From Saprospiraceae bacterium (GTDB taxonomy: Bacteria > Bacteroidota > Bacteroidia > Chitinophagales > Saprospiraceae): DNA of 46,811 nt. Made by a program: the position numbers and the translations under genes. Positions 37,890 through 46,721 of this stretch are shown here, piece after piece; position 1 is the stretch's first letter, and every line of letters begins with the position of its first letter. Under the pieces are notes generated by a model, which was given only the letters and a program-made list of their open reading frames with translations, had not been told where the DNA came from and made no database searches. The DNA is taken from the NCBI GenBank assembly GCA_012031785.1, contig JAAUTG010000005.1, positions 1-46,811 on the forward strand. The letters run 5' to 3'.

Positions 37890-39508
37890 TCAAATGCCTA
37901 TGGCGACCAAAGCACCGCGCAAAGGAATACGCAACCAAGTTGGACGTGCATTCATTTCATACCCCACCTCATAAATCGCCTTTTCCAAAATAAAGGTTTT
38001 AAGCAATAAGTCTAGCTCCTGTTTATTTTGAGGTATAAAACTTTGCTTTTCTACACGGTCAAAATAAGCGGTCAAGTAAAAGCGGTGGATATAATGATAC
38101 CAGCAAGATGCCCATTCTTCAAGCTGATTGGTGTCAATGGTAGTATATCTTTCGGGATATAAGTACAACGCGCCGTAAGCAGCGTAATGGAAAGAGCGCA
38201 CCATGCCAGCCACATCTTTGAATGGAGAAGTTTTCAAACGTCGCTCTTCGATTGGGCGTAAAGGCTCTCCTTCAAAATCTATGATGTAGAAATCGTCACC
38301 GCTATCCAGCACTTGCCCTAAGTGATAGTCGCCATGTACTCGAATTTGGGTGGCGTGAATATTGGCGTGAGTGATGTTTTCAAGTCTTGCCAATATGTTG
38401 CTTTTCATATTGAGCAGCAATTGCGCTTCAGCAGCAATTTCGGTTGGTAGCGTGTGGAGTTTGTGTGCCAAAGCATTTAGTTTATCATGCACTAAGTGAG
38501 ATTGACTTTCACAAAGTTGTTGCTGGTCATGGGAGGTGAAGAGTACAGGTATAAAATCAGCATCGTTAGGGTCGGAAGCTAAAGCAATGTGCATTTCGGC
38601 AGTTCGCTGTGCGAGTTGAATGACTCGTGAATACGTCTCGCGTCCAATCAAATTTCTTACAAACGCAGGAGCATCCATGAAATACATCCTATCTTTAGAA
38701 ATAAAAATAGGCGAGTGGGCTGGTGACGAAGTGATTATTTTTTCATAGTAAGTATCTAGCAAAGAAAGCATGGTGTTCCAAGCGTCTCCTTGATTATTTA
38801 CCTTGTTTTGAAGCATTCCCAGCACCGTCATTTCTTGATTGAGCGTTTTTATTTGAATGCTACCTCCGTAAAGAGGTGCGTTTTTAAAATTTGTTTTTTC
38901 AGAAAGAAAACGTACAACCTCCAAGTCAGGATTGATGCCTACTTCCAATTTTCTAAATATTTTGAAAAAATAAGTATCGTTATAAATAATAGCCGTGTTG
39001 GTCTGTTCCACGCTAAGTAGCTTAGAATAGATATTTGCGGCGGGAATAGGATTATTTTTCAAGATACTTCCTGTCTCAAAAAGAGCTGTTCTGCTGTAAG
39101 TTCGCCAGCCTGAATCCACTCGAATAGTGCGTTTCGGAAATTAGCCTCAAATAAGGCATCCACTATAAGATAGTCCTTCATACTACAAAGTATAGCATTT
39201 GGCATTTCTTCGTAGTAACGATTTATTTTTCTGGTTCATCAATTAGGGTTTATAGGCAAAAAAATAGTCCTCTGTAGCATTATCGTCATAACTGATGCTT
39301 ACTTGAAGCGGATAAACGTTAATACCGTTTGCAACAGGAAAGGGAAGCAGTTGAGAAGAAATTGTGACTATTGTTTGGATTTGCTTCTGAACCAACGACG
39401 CTGCGTAATATAATTGGCTAATACCTTGCGTTCTAGCAAGTGTTGTAGCGCAGGAAAATTTTCCCATTGTAGTTCTTGAATGCTATGAATAAAAGTTGCC
39501 AAAGACAT
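37890..39508 (-). CDS. maltokinase (stand-alone), broken by several frameshifts
   Basis: Maltokinase (Mak/Pep2) phosphorylates maltose to maltose 1-phosphate, the donor for GlgE alpha-glucan synthesis. The N-terminus, read from the ATG at 39508, gives MSLATFIHSIQELQWENF and then YITQRRWFRSK, the RRWF-K motif typical of the family. Other frames add NPIPAANIYSKLLSVEQTNT and the kinase-like core. IRVHGDYHLGQVL (catalytic loop) and FYIIDFEGEP (metal-binding DFE) are clear, and the C-terminus reads YEVGYEMNARPTWLRIPLRG. The reconstructed length is about 539 aa. Shifts occur near 39385, near 39240, near 39215 and near 39080. In many bacteria this domain is fused to trehalose synthase; no treS or glgE lies in the window. 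Confidence 0.85.
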
Positions 39509-40040
39509 AACTGATTATTAATTAAACATATTACAGTAAACAGCTGATCTAATATGAGTGATGAGCTATGAATGATGAGTAATAAGTTGCCAATTTATTA
39601 CTTGACAATGAATGAGTTGTAAAATAAATTGTTAATTTACTTATTGCTCCTTTCTAAGGAATAGGGAACGGGCTGAAAGATATAAAATATGATTGAATAG
39701 TTGTAGGACAAGTGCGAAATTTTGCTAATTTTATTTATTTCGTATAATTTAAAGACTACCAAATAAAAGCTAAGTTAAGTGGATTACTGTTTGATAAAAA
39801 CTTATTGATTTTAAATTATTTTATAAAAATCGTTAAAATTTTGGTTAATTGATTAAAAATAGTCTTTTTTCATATTAAAAAATTACTCCTAACTTAGCGG
39901 CAGATTTGAAAGAGAGCGTTTTTAACCGATTTAATTGTCACTTACCAAAATGTTTTACTTATAAGCGGTAAATTTTACACTGAATCTAAGAACATAGTAT
40001 TTCGTCCGCGAACATTCTTAACTCTAAACTAGGTTTAGTT
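39509..40040. other. 532-bp intergenic region, no gene seen
   Basis: Very AT-rich. Near 39553-39620 it contains low-complexity ATGA-rich sequence (GAGTGATGAGCTATGAATGA), and AATGAGTTGTAAAAT, which also occurs inverted near 34570. No clear TAnnTTTG promoter was seen for the sigma factor gene. Confidence 0.4.
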
Positions 40041-40640
40041 ATGCAAGTAACACCGCTGAGCGATCAGTTGCAGTTAACTGATCACGATTTAATTAATCGC
40101 TATTTAGAAGGTGATGAGCAATCCTTTGAGGTATTGCTTAGTCGTCACCAGCAAAAAATTTACACTTCTATTTATCTGTTTGTCAAAGATCAAAGCCTAG
40201 CTGAAGACATCTTTCAAGAAGTTTTCATCAAAGTGATTGATACATTGCGCAGGGGTAAGTACAACCATGAGGGTAAATTCTTACAATGGGCAATGCGTAT
40301 TTCTTATAACATGTGCGTGGATCATTTCCGCCGTGCTAAGAGAAGACCGCAAGTCACGCCTACAGAAACGTTTGACATCTTCGACGTATTGCAAATAAGT
40401 GATGAAAATGCTGAACAAACTATCATTCGTAGTCAAACGCATGATAAGATTAGAAAATTAGTGGATATGTTGCCTGATGAGCAACGAGAAGTGGTCATTT
40501 TGCGCCATTATGCCGATATGAGTTTCAAAGAAATTGCCAAGTTAACTAGAGTAAGCATTAACACAGCTTTAGGTCGTATGCGCTATGCCCTAATTAACAT
40601 TCGCAGGCTAGTAGAAGAAAAAGATATTATTTTACAGTAA
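40041..40640 (+). CDS. ECF-type RNA polymerase sigma factor
   Basis: This intact 199 aa sigma-70 family protein has regions 2 and 4 only. Region 2 (residues about 20-90) includes NRYLEGDEQSFEVLLSRHQQ, AEDIFQEVFIKVI (2.2, core binding), and FLQWAMRISYNMCVDHFRRA (2.3-2.4). Region 4 (about 135-190) reads LPDEQREVVILRHYADMSFK followed by EIAKLTRVSINTALGRMRYA, the -35-binding helix-turn-helix. No anti-sigma factor follows; a strong terminator at 40686 ends the transcript, so the gene is monocistronic. This RpoE-like class without an adjacent anti-sigma is common in Bacteroidota. Its regulon cannot be deduced here. Confidence 0.93.
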   Translation: MQVTPLSDQLQLTDHDLINRYLEGDEQSFEVLLSRHQQKIYTSIYLFVKDQSLAEDIFQEVFIKVIDTLRRGKYNHEGKFLQWAMRISYNMCVDHFRRAKRRPQVTPTETFDIFDVLQISDENAEQTIIRSQTHDKIRKLVDMLPDEQREVVILRHYADMSFKEIAKLTRVSINTALGRMRYALINIRRLVEEKDIILQ

Positions 40641-40685
40641 ACATCATTTCATTTCTTTGCCAATAAAAAGTTAAAAATCTCCCTT

Positions 40686-40725
40686 TTACAGCCTATTGTA
40701 GTGGTTACAATAGGCTGTAATTTTT
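40686..40725 (+). terminator. strong intrinsic terminator after the ECF sigma gene
   Basis: TTACAGCCTATTGTA (40686-40700) and TACAATAGGCTGTAA (40706-40720) make a perfect 15-bp stem with a 5-nt loop and T5 (40721-40725). The convergent gene stops at 40727, right beside it, but the minus strand lacks a T run. Confidence 0.9.
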
Positions 40726-40726
40726 A

Positions 40727-41455
40727 TCAGGGTCTTACAGGTCTTTTGCTAACGCGAATTGTTTTTACTAAATTTCCTTTTTTGTCAAAAAGTCCAACTA
40801 AGTAAATGCCATCGGTTAGATTTCCAATATCATATACGGCGTTATCTTCCACTTGGAAGGTCTTCACTTCTCGCCCTACCATGTTATAGACCGACATGCG
40901 TTCAATACCTTCTGCGTCGCTCAACGTAAGGTAGTTACCAGAAGGATTAGGATAAACTTTCAAAGGCTTGCGAGAGCCATAATTAGTTCCCATTCCTATT
41001 ACTTCTATGTTAAATGTTGCTACTCCAATTACAATATTAGGTTGTTTTACGCTTGCTATTTCCAATTCAATTTTTCCTACACCTGGAAGCCCACTAGGCA
41101 GGATGTGTAGCTGTAATTTATTGCTTTTTCTAGGGAGAATTTGCCAAGGTTCATTCAAAAAAAGGCTTTCATCCACATTGGAATAGACCATTTGAGGATA
41201 GCAAAAATTATCATCACATATTCTACTCGCCCACGATTTAGGCATATTCACTACGTTGCGTTCCCATCGTAAAAAAAGCGTATCGCTAGTATTATTGCGC
41301 ACGTTAACGCTCAAAGTGATTTCAGTAGCCGTTTTGGAAAGATTCATTTGAACCAATGTATCCACTTTGGTCGGTTGAATAGAGATAAATGATTTTTGAG
41401 CATTTATCCACCCAGGAGTGCTGAATAAAAAGATGATAAGTAAAATTTGCTTCAT
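40727..41455 (-). CDS. small secreted protein with T9SS type A sorting domain
   Basis: The 242 aa protein has a signal peptide (residues 1-19, ending INAQ). A single beta-sandwich-like domain follows (residues about 25-150; SVNVRNNTSDTLFLRWERNV, HILPSGLPGVGKIELEI), resembling the Ig-like fold domains in small T9SS cargo. Residues about 165-242 form a type A sorting domain (LKVYPNPSGNYLTLSDAEG, MSVYNMVGREV, LTDGIYLVGLFDKKG, ending in basic residues). It is exported through Sec, then T9SS. Function beyond surface location is unknown. It converges with the ECF sigma gene. Confidence 0.82.
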   Translation of the reverse strand: MKQILLIIFLFSTPGWINAQKSFISIQPTKVDTLVQMNLSKTATEITLSVNVRNNTSDTLFLRWERNVVNMPKSWASRICDDNFCYPQMVYSNVDESLFLNEPWQILPRKSNKLQLHILPSGLPGVGKIELEIASVKQPNIVIGVATFNIEVIGMGTNYGSRKPLKVYPNPSGNYLTLSDAEGIERMSVYNMVGREVKTFQVEDNAVYDIGNLTDGIYLVGLFDKKGNLVKTIRVSKRPVRP

Positions 41456-41618
41456 GTTGACTGTATATAATGAGTTTCAAATGAGGTACTTTGTAAAGCT
41501 ATCAATTCTGCCTGTAAAACATCATGCTTGAAGAACCTATGTTTGATGTAAAAGTTCATCTATTGCATTTTGTACTTTTGGTCATTACTATTTTTGAAAC
41601 CTTTAAAAGGTTCTCCAA

Positions 41619-43156
41619 CTAAAACCAAGTTACATCATAGTTCCGCACATGAAAAAAGGCTTTACCCAAATGTTCGATTACGTCGCTGGCAGTGAGACTT
41701 TCTCTACTGCTTTCCTTGATGGCTAAATCGGCAGCTAAACCGTGAAGGTAAGCACCTAATACACAGGCTTCATCAGGTTCATAACCTTGCGCCACCAAAC
41801 CAGTTAAAATGCCTGTCAATACATCGCCCATTCCTGCGGTTGCCATACCTGAATTGCCACTCGTGTTGAAATACAAATCGCCAACAGAGGTAGCCGTGCA
41901 AGTGTGAGCACCTTTTTAATAAAATATTGAGAGATAATGACTTTGCTTTATCTCTGAGTAATTCTAAACGCTCAAATCGTTGCGAGTTGCTCCAAAAGCC
42001 TTTCAAATTCTTTTGGATGTGGTGTTAAAATGCTTCCTTTGGGCAACTTTGTCAACCAATCTTTATGCTGTGCCAATAAATTTAGTGCGTCCGCATCCAA
42101 CACCAGAGGTTGTGTGGTTTGTTCTAATAAATCCTTTAAACCCTCTGCTGTGGCTAAAGTTGTACCCAAGCCAGGTCCAATACCAATAGTTTTAAACGCT
42201 TGTAAGGTAGTCACTTTTGTAAAATATTCTTCGTGTTCGTCTGTCACTACCATAGCTTCGGGAAAGGCGATTTGCAAAATAGTATATCCACACTTGGGCA
42301 CCTGAACAGTTACTAAGCCTGCCCCAATTTTTAATATGGCTTTTGCAGCCAATACTGCTGCTCCTATTTTGCCATAGCTACCCGCCACCAGCAGCGCGTG
42401 ACCAAAAGTACCTTTGTGAGCGTATTTATTCCTTTCTTTTAACAAATGAAAAACATGATTCTTGCTTACTACATAGTAAGGAGAGGTAATAGTTGGTAAA
42501 AAATTAGGAGACAGTCCAATCTCTACTAATTCCCAATCGCCGACATAATTTTGGTTTTCAGGTAAGAAAAAGGCTAATTTTGGTACTTGAAAACTACCTG
42601 TATGGTTTGCCTTTATAATAGCGCCTGTGGAAGTTTCATGTGCGAATAATCCAGAGGGAATATCCAGAGCTACTTTTTTAAAAGACTGTTGATTAAGGTA
42701 TTCTATCCAGGCTGCCCAATAGCCTTCGATTGGACGATTTAGCCCCACACCAAATAGTGCATCAATCATCACCTCGTAATCTTCCAAGTTAGGAAACTTA
42801 TCTTCTGGTCTTAAATCTTTCAACGGTATGTCCAATTCCTGCAAACGCGCTCGATTGATAGCGCAGTCCGCGCTCCAACTATCACTGGTTTGACAATGAA
42901 TCACTTGTACATCAATTTTCCAACTATGCAGTATTCTTGCTAATGCAAACCCATCTCCGCCATTGTTGCCTGTTCCACAAACCACAAGCAGTTGTCGAGA
43001 AGAAGGAAGTATGTTAAGCGCATTGAGCCAATAAGCAAACTCTTGAGCAGCGCGTTCCATCAAATAAATAGATTCTATCTGCTCTGCTTCGAGGGTGTAA
43101 GCATCCCAATCTTTAATTTGGTTAGGGGTTAGTATTTTTGTAAAAGGTATTTTCAT
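41619..43156 (-). CDS. nnrD: bifunctional NAD(P)HX epimerase / ADP-dependent dehydratase, two frameshifts
   Basis: This enzyme repairs hydrated NAD(P)H. The N-terminal epimerase (YjeF_N) has VVCGTGNNGGDGFALAR near residue 60 and MIDALFGVGLNRPIEG. The C-terminal dehydratase has KGTFGHALLVAGSYGKIGAA, GIGPGLGTT, LVLDADALNLLA and LTPHPKEFERLL. After shifts near 41985 and at the A run near 41915, it continues NILLKGAHTCTATSVGDLYF, then GNSGMATAGMGDVLTGIL, the ATP/ADP site, and ends near NYDVTWF. The reconstructed length is about 512 aa, normal for the fused enzyme. The epimerase part is often called nnrE; I give nnrD for the fusion. Confidence 0.92.
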
Positions 43157-43416
43157 GTCAAGTTATTTACTAGATGTTGAATATTTAGAGTTGATAAACA
43201 ACAGTAATGAGTGATATTAAGTATTTGATTATTTGCTTTTAAAAAAGGTTTTCTCAAACCCAACAGGTAGAACATAGTGCAATTAGGCACAAAGGTGAGT
43301 GAAAAAGTCCTAAATACTAACAATTAAAGACTAATTCTAACCATAATAAATTAAAATAAACCCCATTTGCAACCTATATATAAGCTATTTGTTACAAGGA
43401 ACATAAACTAGAACAG

Positions 43417-44082
43417 ATGCTCAAGACTAGCGAACTTTCTTATGCCTACAGTAAAGAAAAACATCTAACTTTCCCAGATATTATATGTCAGCAAGGTGAA
43501 CATTGTTTGATTTTAGGTCAATCAGGGAGTGGAAAGACTACGATGCTCAACTTATTAGCTGGACTTCGCACCCCAAGTACAGGCAGTATTCAATTGAAAG
43601 ATACGTCATTATTTCAACTTTCTGGTGCTGCGCTAGATAGATTCAGAGGGAGAAATATTGGTATTATATTTCAGCAGCCTCATTTTGTGAAATCTTTGGA
43701 TGTAGAGGCAAATTTGGCTATTGCCCAAAAACTGGCTGGAGAAAGAGTAAATAAGACCAAAATAGTAACGCTGTTAGAAAAATTACAAATTGGTCATAAA
43801 CTCAAGCAAAAAACTTATCAACTGAGCGTAGGAGAACAGCAAAGAGTAGCTATTGCTAGAGCTTTAGTTAATCAGCCACTCTTAATATTAGCAGATGAAC
43901 CCACTTCTGCGCTGGATGATCAAAACGCTGAAAAAGTAGTAAACTTGCTTAAAGAACAAGCTCAAGCTGCAAACGCCATTTTGATGATTGTGACCCATGA
44001 CACGCGCTTGAAAAATCAATTTGACAAAACGTATAGAATTGTAACTTCACCTATTTACTCTATTCTAAAATATTGTTTATGA
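43417..44082 (+). CDS. ABC transporter ATP-binding protein (LolD/MacB-type)
   Basis: This intact 221 aa ATPase has Walker A GQSGSGKTT (residues about 34-42), Q loop FQQPHFVKSL, signature LSVGEQQRVAIARAL, and Walker B LLILADEPTSALDD, with the H loop IVTHDTRL. The length and sequence fit the LolD/MacB/FtsE subfamily that powers type VII (mechanotransmission) transporters. It overlaps the permease start by 4 bp (ATGA at 44079), so the two are translated together. The 260 bp upstream contains no gene and no clear promoter box. Confidence 0.9.
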   Translation: MLKTSELSYAYSKEKHLTFPDIICQQGEHCLILGQSGSGKTTMLNLLAGLRTPSTGSIQLKDTSLFQLSGAALDRFRGRNIGIIFQQPHFVKSLDVEANLAIAQKLAGERVNKTKIVTLLEKLQIGHKLKQKTYQLSVGEQQRVAIARALVNQPLLILADEPTSALDDQNAEKVVNLLKEQAQAANAILMIVTHDTRLKNQFDKTYRIVTSPIYSILKYCL

Positions 44083-45395
44083 ACTTGTTGCAATTAAGTT
44101 GGAGAAATTTAATCCACCACCCACTAGCTTCTTCGCTAAGCCTTATTTTATTCGCATTAGGAATTGGTCTAGTTTCATTGCTATTTTTACTACAGTCGCA
44201 GTTGCAAAATAATTTCGAGAAAAATCTTGCCAGTGTGGATCTGGTAGTAGGAGCTAAGGGAAGTCCGTTGCAGTTGATATTGAGCAGTATGTACCATATT
44301 GACGCGCCTACTGGGAACGTGAGTTTAGGAGAAGCGCGCCCGTTCTTAAACCCAAAACATCCACTTATCGAAAAAGCAATACCGCTTTCGCTCGGTGATA
44401 GCTATCAAGGCTATCGTATTGTTGGAACGGATCAAAATATACTAGGGCTTTACGGCGCAGAAATTGGAGCAGGCAAAACTTGGGAATATCACTTCGAAGC
44501 CGTAATTGGTGCCACAGTAGCTGCTGACCCCAATTTAAAACTCACACTCGGTAGCACCTTTAAAGGTGGACATGGTTTGGTAAAGGATGTGGATCTAGAA
44601 CATACAGAAGCAGAGGCTTTTGAAGTAGTGGGGATTCTGAAACCAACTGGAACTGTAATAGATCAACTTATCTTGACCACTACACAAAGTTTTTGGCTAG
44701 TACATGCACACGAAGAACATGAAGCAACATCAGAGGAAGAGCAAGCCATTGATTCCACAGAAACCCTTTCGCATCATGATTCGCATGACCATGAGGAACA
44801 TGACCACAAAGTAACGCCTAAACCTTTGTTGGAGGAAGAAGATGAAAACGAAATTACCGCTTTGCTGCTCAAATTTAAGTCGAAAATGAGTTTTCAGTCC
44901 CTGAATATGTTACGTGGCATCAATGAAAATACAGACTTGCAAGCTGCATCGCCAGCCATAGAAATAAATCGTTTGTTCGATTTAATGTCATCAGGAGAGG
45001 AGGCACTCCGTATTTTGGCTTTTGTGATTGTGTTTGTTTCTGGCTTGAGTATTTTTATTTCGCTTTTTTCTTCTCTCCGGGAACGCAAATACGAACTTGC
45101 ATTAATGCGAGTGATGGGAGCAAGTAGGACGACATTGCTTATGCTGATTGTGCTAGAAGGTTTGCTGTTGGCTTTTGTAGGCTATTTAATAGGTATAGCA
45201 CTTAGTCATGGTGGAATGCAATTGATTGCTGGTTTTATGCAAGATAAATACCGATACAGCTTTACAGGGCTTACGTTTCTAAAAGAAGAAGTGTGGCTTT
45301 TTGCAGGCGCACTTTTGATTGGGCTAATCGCTGCGATTCTACCAGCAGTTCAAGCCGCCAGAACGGATATTTCAGATACTTTAGTGCAACAATAG
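44079..45395 (+). CDS. FtsX/MacB-type ABC permease with a His-rich loop
   Basis: The 438 aa permease has one N-terminal helix (about 18-40), a large periplasmic domain, and three C-terminal helices (about 313-335, 365-385, 405-425), the MacB/LolC layout. VDLVVGAKGSPLQLILSSMY, then HIDAPTGN, is a block I recall as conserved in one permease subfamily. Around residues 207-260 the loop is rich in His/Glu/Asp (HAHEEHEATSEEEQ, SHHDSHDHEEHDH), which suggests metal binding. ATG 44079 is preferred; an upstream in-frame TTG at 44073 is an alternative. With the ATPase at 43417 it makes a complete two-gene transporter; a lipid, peptide or metal-linked role is undetermined. Confidence 0.85.
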   Translation: MNLLQLSWRNLIHHPLASSLSLILFALGIGLVSLLFLLQSQLQNNFEKNLASVDLVVGAKGSPLQLILSSMYHIDAPTGNVSLGEARPFLNPKHPLIEKAIPLSLGDSYQGYRIVGTDQNILGLYGAEIGAGKTWEYHFEAVIGATVAADPNLKLTLGSTFKGGHGLVKDVDLEHTEAEAFEVVGILKPTGTVIDQLILTTTQSFWLVHAHEEHEATSEEEQAIDSTETLSHHDSHDHEEHDHKVTPKPLLEEEDENEITALLLKFKSKMSFQSLNMLRGINENTDLQAASPAIEINRLFDLMSSGEEALRILAFVIVFVSGLSIFISLFSSLRERKYELALMRVMGASRTTLLMLIVLEGLLLAFVGYLIGIALSHGGMQLIAGFMQDKYRYSFTGLTFLKEEVWLFAGALLIGLIAAILPAVQAARTDISDTLVQQ

Positions 45396-45455
45396 TGATA
45401 CTTTTTACCCTTGCTGGGAAGGAAAGAAATAAAAAGTAAAAAAATAACTTGCATT

Positions 45456-45487
45456 TTTGTTTTATTAAAATTAAGATAATATATTTG
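45456..45487 (+). promoter_or_regulatory. Bacteroidota-type promoter for rplU-rpmA
   Basis: TTTG at 45456-45459 and TATATTTG at 45480-45487 are 20 bp apart, matching the -33/-7 consensus exactly. The leader would be about 25 nt. Confidence 0.65.
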
Positions 45488-45518
45488 CAGCCATTTTGAA
45501 AGAAATAAATTTGAAATT

Positions 45519-45830
45519 ATGTTTGCAATCGTCACTATTGCTGGTCAGCAATTCAAAGTTGAGGAAGGTCAAGAGATCTTCGTCCACCAGCTAGCGGCAA
45601 CGGAAGGAGAAGAAATGTCCTTCAGAGAAGTCCTGCTTATAAATAACGATGGGGTTGTTCAAATAGGAACACCAGTTTTAGATGCAGCAGGCGTGAAAGC
45701 CACTGTGCTTGGGCATCAAAAGGGAGATAAAGTAATTATCTTCAAAAAGAAACGCCGCAAAGGATATGTGAAGAAGAACGGACATCGCCAGCGTTTTACA
45801 AAGATTAGAATTGATGCTATTGTAGGATAA
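45519..45830 (+). CDS. rplU: 50S ribosomal protein L21
   Basis: This intact 103 aa protein starts MFAIVTIAGQQFKVEEGQEI. It contains the conserved C-terminal HRQRFTKIRIDAI and the basic KKKRRKGYVKKNG stretch that binds 23S rRNA. It has the minimal family length: the HhH extension known from some Bacteroidota L21 proteins is missing here and appears instead on the following L27. It is followed 33 bp later by rpmA, the normal order. Confidence 0.97.
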   Translation: MFAIVTIAGQQFKVEEGQEIFVHQLAATEGEEMSFREVLLINNDGVVQIGTPVLDAAGVKATVLGHQKGDKVIIFKKKRRKGYVKKNGHRQRFTKIRIDAIVG

Positions 45831-45863
45831 TCCTGTTTTTCAACATTAAAAAAATACTGTGTC

Positions 45864-46510
45864 ATGGCACATAAAAAAGGAGTTCGGTGAGTACCGATAA
45901 CGGTAGAGATAGTAAAAGCAAACGCCTAGGAGTTAAATTGTTCGGAGGACAAACTGCAAAGGCTGGCAATATCATTATTCGTCAAAGAGGAACCAAGTAC
46001 CACGCTGGCGAAAATGTATATTTGAGTAAGGATTTCAGCATTCATGCTGCGGTGGACGGTAAAGTCTTTTTCAAGAAGCGCCGTTTGAACCGTACTTTCG
46101 TGAGTATTATTCCTACGCTAAACGAAGTGGTAGAAACCGTTGCCAAGGGAGAGCATACAAGCTATTTGCCTCAAACTCAGAACGAAGAGGAGCAAGTACG
46201 TGTTATTGAAGAAGCGGTTGCAAATGCACCAGTGGCAACTGATGACCTAACAAAAATTGAGGGTATCGGTCCAAAAATTGCTGAAATATTAAATAGTAAT
46301 GGTATCTTAACTTTTGAGCAACTAGCAGCCAGCAGTGCAGAAAGCATTAAGGAAATGTTGACCAATGCTGGTCCTCGATACGCCGTTCACGAACCTGCTA
46401 CTTGGTCAAAGCAAGCTGCAATGGCAGCCGCAGGTGACTGGGAAGAATTGAAAGCGTATCAAGACATATTAGACGGCGGAAAAGAACCAGAGGTTTCAAC
46501 CGAAGAATAG
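45864..46510 (+). CDS. rpmA: 50S ribosomal protein L27 with a C-terminal helix-hairpin-helix extension, one frameshift
   Basis: The true start is the ATG at 45864 (MAHKKGV). The frame breaks near 45880-45888, after which [20 protein letters not shown], then [20 protein letters not shown] and [14 protein letters not shown], give a complete L27 core of about 85 residues. L27 reaches the peptidyl-transferase centre. A further 125 residues follow: a Glu-rich linker, then [20 protein letters not shown], an HhH_5-like hairpin, and [20 protein letters not shown] with a Trp-rich tail ending EVSTEE. Ordinary L27 ends before this extension. A terminator at 46541 follows. One or two bases must be wrong near the start, since L27 is essential or near-essential. 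Confidence 0.9.
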
Positions 46511-46540
46511 ATTTAGTTGTTATCATCAAGAAACAATTCC

Positions 46541-46577
46541 AAAAGGGATAGACTCATTACCGAAGCTATCCCTTTTT
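46541..46577 (+). terminator. intrinsic terminator after rpmA
   Basis: AAAAGGGATAG (46541-46551) pairs with CTATCCCTTTT (46566-46576), closing a 14-nt loop and ending in T5. It lies 30 bp past the rpmA stop. Confidence 0.85.
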
Positions 46578-46721
46578 GCGTTGAATAAGTAAAACAACCA
46601 GATAACTTTTAAAAAATAGTAGGGGATAATGTCTCGAAACGAATCTTTTACGTCTTAATAAATAATCAATAGCTTAACATTAGTTAATCACTAAATAGTG
46701 ATGAAAAACAACTGATTTCCC

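Noticed and set aside
37733-37993. Plus-strand frame of 86 codons
   Set aside because: It overlaps the end of the maltokinase gene on the opposite strand and has no recognisable features.
1571-46510. Programmed ribosomal frameshifting as the cause of the many frame changes
   Set aside because: Breaks go in both directions, hit unrelated families, show no shared slippery site or downstream structure, and cluster at ordinary homopolymers; indel error is simpler.
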